In this document: piece after piece, positions 5,685-10,691 of the stretch
Numbering within the stretch: position 1 is the stretch's first letter
Layout of the letters: each line of letters starts with the position of its first letter
Assembly (NCBI GenBank): GCA_002938075.1
Contig: PTLK01000043.1
Coordinates: forward strand, 1 to 10,691
Length of the DNA: 10,691 nt
Direction of reading: 5' to 3'
DNA from: Alphaproteobacteria bacterium MarineAlpha3_Bin3
Lineage (GTDB): Bacteria; Pseudomonadota; Alphaproteobacteria; Rhodospirillales; Casp-alpha2
Notes under the pieces: generated by a model
What the model saw: only the letters and a program-made list of their open reading frames with translations
Databases searched by the model: none
Told to the model about the DNA's origin: nothing
Translations under genes and position numbers: made by a program

Positions 5685-6656
5685 CTACGCCCCGCGCAGG
5701 TGTTTCAGCGGGTCGAGGACGCGGTTGCCGCGGCGCAGTTCGAAATGAAGTTGCGGGTTCTTGACGTTGCCGGTCGATCCCACCGTGGCGATCTGCTGGC
5801 CCTTGAGGACCCTGTCGCCGCGCTTGACCAGCATTTTCCCGGTATGGGCATAGGCCGACACCCAGCCGCCGAAATGTTTGATCAGCAACAGGTTGCCGAA
5901 ACCGCGAAGCTCGTTGCCGGCGTAGGCGATGACACCGTTTTCCGCCGCCTTGACCGGCGCGCCGCGCTTGGCGGTGATGTTGATGCCGTCGTTGCGCAGC
6001 CCCCCGGCCTTGGCCCCGAAACCGGAAACCACCCTTCCCTTCACCGGCCAGATGAAGCCCTTGCCGGTGGCCGGCGGCGGCCTCGGAATCGCCGAGGGCG
6101 GCGGCGAGGTCTTTTGGCTCAACGCCGGCCGCCCGAAGGTCCTGACGGGGGCGGCGCGTTGTTTTCTGTTCGCCGTCCGGATGGCCTTGCCCGCGCTCCC
6201 CGGCAAGACCAGCCGTTGCCCGGCCTGGATCGGATAGGGCGGCCTGAGGCCGTTGGCACGGGCCAGGGCGTAGGGGTTGACCCGGTATTCCCTGGCGATC
6301 CCGTAGAGCGTTTCGCCGCGCCGGATCATGTGCTGGCGGCCCCGGGGCAGGACGACCTTTTGGCCGGCCTTCAGGTGATAGGGGGGCCTGAGCCGGTTGG
6401 CCTCGATAATGGCGCGGACCGGCACCCGGTGGCGGCGCGACAGCGCATAGACCGTATCGCCGGGACCGGCGACGACGGCGCCGGCGACGACGAAGGCGGT
6501 ACTCGATGCCCGGGGAGCCGGCGGTGGGGTGTTGGTGTCGCGGGGAACCGCCCCGGGGAGCGGCCATTCGATGGACCCGCAGCCGCCCAGCATCGACAAA
6601 GCGGCCAACACAATGAGCAGCCCGGAAAAAGGGCGCGGTCGGATCAACGGCGGCAT
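5685..6656 (-). CDS. nlpD: LysM/M23-domain lipoprotein, NlpD-like (amidase activator)
   Basis: This is an envelope lipoprotein of the NlpD/DipM type, which in other Proteobacteria activates cell-wall amidases during division. From the ATG at 6656 it has 323 residues. A lipoprotein signal ends in SMLGGC, with the lipidated cysteine at 26. Two LysM peptidoglycan-binding repeats follow (about 61-104 and 109-152, both with RPPY), then a proline-rich linker, then an M23/LytM domain (about 202-318). The metal-binding HxxxD motif is replaced by NDGIN (222-226) and the HxH motif by QLH (302-304). The domain is thus probably non-catalytic, as in E. coli NlpD. A TTG at 6692 in the same frame would add 12 residues before the signal; I prefer the ATG because it gives a compact lipoprotein signal, although neither has a clear ribosome binding site. 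It lies 76 bases after pcm. Confidence 0.88.
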   Translation of the reverse strand: MPPLIRPRPFSGLLIVLAALSMLGGCGSIEWPLPGAVPRDTNTPPPAPRASSTAFVVAGAVVAGPGDTVYALSRRHRVPVRAIIEANRLRPPYHLKAGQKVVLPRGRQHMIRRGETLYGIAREYRVNPYALARANGLRPPYPIQAGQRLVLPGSAGKAIRTANRKQRAAPVRTFGRPALSQKTSPPPSAIPRPPPATGKGFIWPVKGRVVSGFGAKAGGLRNDGINITAKRGAPVKAAENGVIAYAGNELRGFGNLLLIKHFGGWVSAYAHTGKMLVKRGDRVLKGQQIATVGSTGNVKNPQLHFELRRGNRVLDPLKHLRGA

Positions 6657-6732
6657 GAACGGATTATCGCTTATGCCCGCCCGCCCTATCAACGGCGCAC
6701 CGGAAAGCCCATGCCCAAGCGGCCCCCAGCCT

Positions 6733-7371
6733 TCAGTCCTCGACCCCGGCCTCGATCAGTGGCACGAATCGGGTGGCCCCCAAATCCTCGGTCTCGGCAC
6801 CGGTTTCGGTGCGTCGGACGCGGATCAGGTGCTGATCCCTCTCGTCGAGGCCGACGGGCAGCACCATGATGCCGCCCTCGGCCAACTGGCCGAGCAGGAT
6901 TTCCGGCACGTCGGCGGCCGCCGCGGTGACCACGATGCGCTCGAAAGGCGCCTGTTCCGGCCACCCGAGGGTGCCGTCGCCGGTCAAGGCGGTGATGTTG
7001 ACCAGGCCCAGCCGCTTCAGCCTGTCCTCGGCCTGCTCGAGCAACGGCGGATGGCGTTCGATGGTATAGAGCCGCCGGCACAGCCGCGCCAACACCGCCG
7101 CCTGATAGCCCGACCCGGTGCCGATCTCCAGCACCTTCATGCGGTCGGTGACCTCAAGCGCCTGGGTCATCAGCCCGACGACGGAAGGCTGGCTTACCGT
7201 CTGGTGGTGGCCGATGGGCAGGGCGACGTTCTCAAAAGCCCGGTCCTTGAACTGCTCGGGCAGGAACATCTCGCGCGGGGTTACCTCAAGGGCCTCCAGC
7301 ACGCCGACCTCGGTGATCCCGGCCTGGCGCAGTTCCAGCATTAGTTTCGCCATTTGCGACGCCGGGTTCAT
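6733..7371 (-). CDS. pcm: Protein-L-isoaspartate O-methyltransferase
   Basis: Pcm methylates isoaspartyl residues in aged proteins using S-adenosylmethionine, starting their repair in the cytoplasm. The 212-residue length is typical. The substrate-site block GHHQTVSQPSVV (54-65) and the SAM-binding motif VLEIGTGSGYQAAVLA (80-95) are intact. YTIERHPPLLEQA (102-114) is the acidic-residue strand after it, and FERIVVTAAAADVP (143-156) is the motif II region. The ATG overlaps the surE stop in the sequence ATGA, so the two are translationally coupled, as in many Proteobacteria where surE and pcm are neighbours. A weak AGG sits five bases before the start. Confidence 0.96.
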   Translation of the reverse strand: MNPASQMAKLMLELRQAGITEVGVLEALEVTPREMFLPEQFKDRAFENVALPIGHHQTVSQPSVVGLMTQALEVTDRMKVLEIGTGSGYQAAVLARLCRRLYTIERHPPLLEQAEDRLKRLGLVNITALTGDGTLGWPEQAPFERIVVTAAAADVPEILLGQLAEGGIMVLPVGLDERDQHLIRVRRTETGAETEDLGATRFVPLIEAGVED

Positions 7372-8150
7372 TTGAACCTGGCTTTTAGTTTTTTACACGT
7401 CGGCCCGTGGGTCAGGTCCATGGTCAGCGGCGTTATCGAGATGGCGCCGCGGCTGATCGCCTCCAGGTCGATGCCCGGGCTGTATTTTTCCTCGCGCCGC
7501 TGGGCGCCGATCCAGTAATAGGGCTCGCCCCGGGGGTCGGTGCCCCGGACCAGTTCGCTGCCGATCTTGCGCCGGCCTTGGCGGGTGACCTCGATGCCGG
7601 TGACGCGGCCCGCCGTGACGTCGGGAAAATTGACGTTGATCAGCACGCCCGGGGGCCAGGACTCGGCGGTGAGTTTTTTTAAAACCTTGGCCGTCCACTT
7701 CTCCGCCGTTGCCCATTTGACCGGATGGCCGTCGGCATAGACCTGGCTCAAGGCCACCGACGGCACGCCCAAAAGCGTCCCTTCCATGGCCGCGGCGACG
7801 GTGCCCGAATAGGTGACGTCCTCACCGAGATTCCCGCCCCTATTGACGCCCGAGACCACCAGGTCCGGCGGCGTCGACTTCATGATCTCGTTGATACCCA
7901 TGAGAACACAGTCCGTGGGCGTGCCGTCGAGGGCGAAGTGGCGCGCAGACAGCTTGCGGATGCGCAACGGGCGGCGCAGGGTCAGCGAATGGCTGACGGC
8001 GCTCTGCTCGGTTTCCGGCGCCGCCACCCAGACTTCGCGGGCCAGCGAGGTCAGCACTTTTTCCAGGAGTTTCAGCCCCGGCGCGTTGATGCCGTCGTCG
8101 TTGCAGACCAGCACCTGCGCTTTTTTGAGATCGACGGAATTACGCGCCAT
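7368..8150 (-). CDS. surE: 5'/3'-nucleotidase SurE
   Basis: SurE is a metal-dependent phosphatase that removes phosphate from nucleoside monophosphates. The 260-residue protein contains the family motif NDDG (17-20), with metal ligands D18 and D19. S50 in PETEQSA and N103 in SGVNRGGN are the other expected ligands, so the active site is complete. DGTPTDCV (75-82) and TYSGTVAAAMEG are also typical. The N-terminus has about ten extra residues before the usual initial strand. The ATG overlaps the end of serS by 11 bases and the stop overlaps pcm by four, marking a coupled serS-surE-pcm unit. An A7 run near codons 158-160 is unusual for this GC-rich gene. Confidence 0.96.
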   Translation of the reverse strand: MARNSVDLKKAQVLVCNDDGINAPGLKLLEKVLTSLAREVWVAAPETEQSAVSHSLTLRRPLRIRKLSARHFALDGTPTDCVLMGINEIMKSTPPDLVVSGVNRGGNLGEDVTYSGTVAAAMEGTLLGVPSVALSQVYADGHPVKWATAEKWTAKVLKKLTAESWPPGVLINVNFPDVTAGRVTGIEVTRQGRRKIGSELVRGTDPRGEPYYWIGAQRREEKYSPGIDLEAISRGAISITPLTMDLTHGPTCKKLKARFK

Positions 8151-9444
8151 CGGCGGAGATCGCTTCGAGCCCGCCCATGGAGGGACGTAGGGCGTCGGGG
8201 ACGACGACGGAGCCGTCGGCCTGCTGGTAGTTCTCCAGGATCGCGATCAGCGTCCGCCCGATGGCCAGTCCCGAACCGTTGAGGGTATGGACGAATTGGG
8301 TCTTCTTGTCGCCCTTCTTGTCGGCCTTCTTGTCGCCTTGGGGCCGGAAGCGGGCGTTCATCCGCCGGGCCTGGAAATCGCCGCAGTTGGAGCAGCTTGA
8401 AATCTCGCGGTAGCGGTCCTGGCCCGGCAGCCAGACCTCGATGTCGTAGGTCTTCCGTGCCCCGAAACCCAGGTCGCCGGTGGAAAGCACCACGGTACGA
8501 TAGGGAAGGTTGAGCCGCTTCAGGACCTCCTCGGCACAATCGGTCATTCGTTCGAGCTCTTCCGATGAGGTTTCGGGCGTCGAGATGGTGACCATTTCGA
8601 TCTTGGTGAACTGGTGTTGGCGGATCATGCCGCGGGTGTCCTTGCCCGCCGCGCCGGCCTCGGAGCGGAAGCACCAAGTCATCGCCGCATAGCGCCTCGG
8701 CAGGGTGTCGGCCTCGACGATAGTGCCGGCGACGATGTTGGTCAGCGGCACCTCGGCGGTCGGGATCAGCCACAGGCCGTCCTCGGTCTTGAACAAGTCG
8801 CCGCCGAACTTCGGCAATTGCCCGGTGCCGAAGAGGGCCGAGTCGTTGACCAGGGCCGGCGGGTTGACCTCTAACAAACCGTGCTCGGTGGTATGCAGGT
8901 CGAGCATGAAGTTGGCCAGCGCGCGCTCCATATGCGCGAGCGCGCCCGACAGCAGCACGAAGCGCGCTCCGGACATCTTGGCCGCGGTCTCGAAATCCAT
9001 CAGGCCCAGCGCCTCGCCGATGTCGAAGTGCTCACGGGCCTCGAAATCGAATGTCGGCTTGTCGCCCCAGGTGCGGATTTCCTCGTTTGCCGCCTCATCG
9101 GCGCCCTCGGGGACGTCGTCGGCGGGCCGGTTGGGAAGCTTTGCCATCGCCTCGCCCAGCGCCGTTTCGGCCTCGGCAGCCGCCATTTCGGCCTCGGCCT
9201 CGGCGTCCTTGGTCCGCGACACCTTGGCGATCAGGTCTTCGGCGTCCTCGCCCTTGGCCTTGAGCGCGCCGACCTCTTTCGACAGCTTGTTGCGCTCAGC
9301 CTGAATTTCCTGGGCCTCGAACTGTAACTGGCGGCGCTTTTCGTCGAGTTCGATTAGGCCCGCCGATTGTGGGTCTAGCCCTCGGCGCGCCATGGCGTTG
9401 TCGAATTCTTGCGCGTTATCGCGGATCCACTTGATGTCGAACAT
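8140..9444 (-). CDS. serS: Seryl-tRNA synthetase
   Basis: SerRS attaches serine to tRNA-Ser and to tRNA-Sec. The 434-residue class II enzyme has the long N-terminal coiled coil that holds the tRNA variable arm (about 28-105). TAEVPL (229-234) belongs to the serine pocket. Motif 2 is CFRSEAG...GMIRQHQF (258-279), followed by KIEMV (281-285). EISSCSNCGDFQARR (347-361) and motif 3, LNGSGLAIGRTLIAILENYQ (388-407), complete the catalytic core. An extra lysine-rich block GDKKADKKGDKK (370-381) sits between RFRPQ and FVHTLNGSG, where relatives usually have a short loop. The ATG is 21 bases after tatC, with GAGGA rather far upstream. The gene is essential. Confidence 0.97.
   Translation of the reverse strand: MFDIKWIRDNAQEFDNAMARRGLDPQSAGLIELDEKRRQLQFEAQEIQAERNKLSKEVGALKAKGEDAEDLIAKVSRTKDAEAEAEMAAAEAETALGEAMAKLPNRPADDVPEGADEAANEEIRTWGDKPTFDFEAREHFDIGEALGLMDFETAAKMSGARFVLLSGALAHMERALANFMLDLHTTEHGLLEVNPPALVNDSALFGTGQLPKFGGDLFKTEDGLWLIPTAEVPLTNIVAGTIVEADTLPRRYAAMTWCFRSEAGAAGKDTRGMIRQHQFTKIEMVTISTPETSSEELERMTDCAEEVLKRLNLPYRTVVLSTGDLGFGARKTYDIEVWLPGQDRYREISSCSNCGDFQARRMNARFRPQGDKKADKKGDKKTQFVHTLNGSGLAIGRTLIAILENYQQADGSVVVPDALRPSMGGLEAISADGA
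8302..8337. repeat. 12-bp triplet tandem repeat inside serS
   Basis: Three consecutive 12-base units read CTTCTTGTCGCC, CTTCTTGTCGGC and CTTCTTGTCGCC on the plus strand, differing at a single base. On the coding strand they encode GDKK, ADKK and GDKK. The period is a multiple of three, so copy-number change would keep the frame. Confidence 0.9.
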
Positions 9445-9465
9445 CGGCGTTGGCGTCCTCAGCCC

Positions 9466-10344
9466 CTAGGGCGATTCGACGATGTCGGGATCATGTGGAT
9501 CTTCGGGGAAATCGTCTTCCCCTTGGCCGCTCTCTTCTTCCTCGTCGTCGTCTTCGTCCTCGTCATCTTCCTCTTCGACGTCGCCGCGCCCTTTCTCCAC
9601 TATTCTGACGCAGACGATGGAAATCTCATAGAGCACCATGGTCGGCAGCGCCAGACCGATCTGGCTGATGACGTCGGGCGGCGTCAGGATGGCGGCGGCG
9701 ACGAAGGCCAGGACGATAGCGTACTTGCGTTTTTCCGCCAGGCCCTTGGACGAGACCATGCCGACCCGGGCCAACAGCGTCAACACGACCGGCAGTTCGA
9801 AGCATAACCCGAAGGCGAAGATCAGCCGCATCACCAGCGACAGGTATTGATCGACCTTGGCCTCCAATTGGATCGGCAAAGCGCCTGCGCCGCCCACCGA
9901 TTCGAAGCTGAGGAAGAACTTCCACGCCAGTGGGAAGATGAAGTAGTAGACCAGCGCGCCGCCAGCGAAGAACAGGATCGGCGTGGCGATCAGAAACGGC
10001 GCGAAGGAGCGTTTTTCGTTCTTGTAAAGGCCCGGCGCGATGAACATCCACACCTGGATGGCGATGAATGGGAAGGACAAGAACAGGGCGGCGAAAAAGG
10101 CGACCTTGATATAGGTGAAGAAGGCCTCGTGAAGGGCGGTGAAGATCAGCCGGCGCTGGCCCCCCATTTCCTCCAACACATCGGCCAGGGGCGCGACCAG
10201 GAAGTCGTAAAGCTCCGGGGCGAAGTAATAACTGACGAAAAACAGCACCACGATGGCGATGAAGGAATGCAGAAGGCGCGAGCGAAGCTCAATCAGATGA
10301 TCTAGCAGCGGCATCGCTTTTTCGGTGAGTCCGGCGTCGGCCAC
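9466..10344 (-). CDS. tatC: Sec-independent (Tat) translocase subunit TatC, long acidic tail
   Basis: TatC is the six-helix inner-membrane receptor that binds the twin-arginine signal peptide and, with TatB, forms the recognition core of the Tat pathway. The 292-residue protein has the N-terminal motif PLLDHLIELRSRLL (12-25), LYKNEKR with E110 in the signal-binding cytoplasmic loop, the LCFELPVVL helix and TPPDVISQ (221-228). Helices are near 27-41, 77-99, 116-138, 168-190, 208-220 and 229-247. Residues 255-292 form a polar tail in which 24 of 38 residues are Asp or Glu. The start is a GTG at 10344, seven bases from the tatB stop; an ATG at 10314 (codon 11) is possible but would leave only one residue before the conserved PLLDHL block. 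Confidence 0.95.
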   Translation of the reverse strand: MADAGLTEKAMPLLDHLIELRSRLLHSFIAIVVLFFVSYYFAPELYDFLVAPLADVLEEMGGQRRLIFTALHEAFFTYIKVAFFAALFLSFPFIAIQVWMFIAPGLYKNEKRSFAPFLIATPILFFAGGALVYYFIFPLAWKFFLSFESVGGAGALPIQLEAKVDQYLSLVMRLIFAFGLCFELPVVLTLLARVGMVSSKGLAEKRKYAIVLAFVAAAILTPPDVISQIGLALPTMVLYEISIVCVRIVEKGRGDVEEEDDEDEDDDEEEESGQGEDDFPEDPHDPDIVESP

Positions 10345-10350
10345 GACCGC

Positions 10351-10691
10351 CTACCCGCTTGCCTTCCGGGATGTCTTTTGGGCCTCCCCCTCCGCCGGGT
10401 CATTGTCCTTGTGGGCATCCTTGGCGACGTCCTTGGCGGCGGAATCGGGGTCGGTGATTTTCTTCAAATCGTCCACGGCGCCGCTCATTTCGTCGTACAA
10501 GTCCTTGTCCAGGTCCATGTCTTTGGTAATCTCGCTGGTCGGATCGACGGCATCCTCGATCTTCTTGGCGATGTCCAGGCCGCCGGGGGTGTCCAGTTCC
10601 TTTTTCAGATCATCCAGGTCGGCCTCACGGACGCCCTCGTAGAGGCCGTCCTGAAAGTCGCGCGCCATAGACCGCGCCTTGCGGATCCATT
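10351..10691 (-). CDS. tatB: Sec-independent (Tat) translocase subunit TatB, 5' part outside window
   Basis: This is the C-terminal part of TatB, the TatC partner in the Tat signal-peptide receptor. Residues visible from the window edge read WIRKARSMARDFQDGLYEG, the end of the amphipathic helix that follows the membrane anchor in TatB. The rest is a charged, Asp- and Lys-rich tail with no fixed fold. The frame is open to the edge, so the membrane helix and true start lie outside; an internal ATG at 10668 is not the start. The stop is six bases before the GTG of tatC, giving the usual tatB-tatC order. tatA would be expected further upstream. Confidence 0.92.
   Translation of the reverse strand, partial: WIRKARSMARDFQDGLYEGVREADLDDLKKELDTPGGLDIAKKIEDAVDPTSEITKDMDLDKDLYDEMSGAVDDLKKITDPDSAAKDVAKDAHKDNDPAEGEAQKTSRKASG

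Noticed and set aside
5412..6869. 485-residue open frame on the plus strand opposite nlpD and the TPR gene
   Set aside because: It is Arg-, Gly- and Pro-rich, has no recognisable domain and lies opposite a clear LysM/M23 gene.
6689..7081. 130-residue minus-strand frame inside pcm
   Set aside because: It is an Arg- and Gly-rich alternative frame of an intact pcm gene; no frameshift is needed to explain pcm.
9527..9580. Low-complexity CTC/GTC-rich tract that looked like a microsatellite
   Set aside because: It is the reverse of GAG/GAC codons for the TatC acidic tail; the units are irregular and no clean tandem repeat is present.

Overview
This window looks like chromosomal housekeeping DNA from a GC-rich alphaproteobacterium, most likely Rhodospirillales or a close relative. 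That placement is inferred from the gene order (tatBC-serS-surE-pcm-nlpD, then yajC-secD-secF plus a small Mth938-like gene), the protein sequences and the GC-rich third codon positions. No mobile element, CRISPR array, tRNA or rRNA was seen.

Layout, left to right. (1) 1-516, plus strand: a four-helix membrane protein of the PuuD-like (DUF989) type; its start may lie outside the window. (2) 546-572: a strong UUCG hairpin with a T-tract between two convergent genes. (3) 596-3972, minus strand: the operon yajC-secD-secF plus a Mth938-like gene, encoding the accessory part of the Sec translocon. (4) 3973-4264: a divergent intergenic region with a promoter for yajC and an unusually AT-rich tract before the next gene. 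(5) 4265-5374, plus strand: a DUF815 AAA+ ATPase with an extra N-terminal helix-turn-helix-like domain. (6) 5397-10691, minus strand: a run of tightly spaced genes, tatB (cut by the window end), tatC, serS, surE, pcm, nlpD-like and a short TPR protein that looks truncated.

Functionally the window concerns protein export and quality. Sec (YajC/SecDF) and Tat (TatBC) move proteins across the inner membrane, Pcm repairs isoaspartyl damage, SurE is a nucleotidase, SerRS charges tRNA-Ser, and the NlpD-like lipoprotein probably activates cell-wall amidases.

No new multi-gene system was found. The points most worth a second look are: the HTH-like/DUF815 fusion and its odd promoter with overlapping inverted repeats; the Mth938-like gene, which has no ATG, GTG or TTG start for its conserved N-terminus; the truncated TPR gene ending in a 13-bp tandem duplication; a 12-bp triplet repeat inserted in serS near the active site; and a possible small RNA divergent from yajC.
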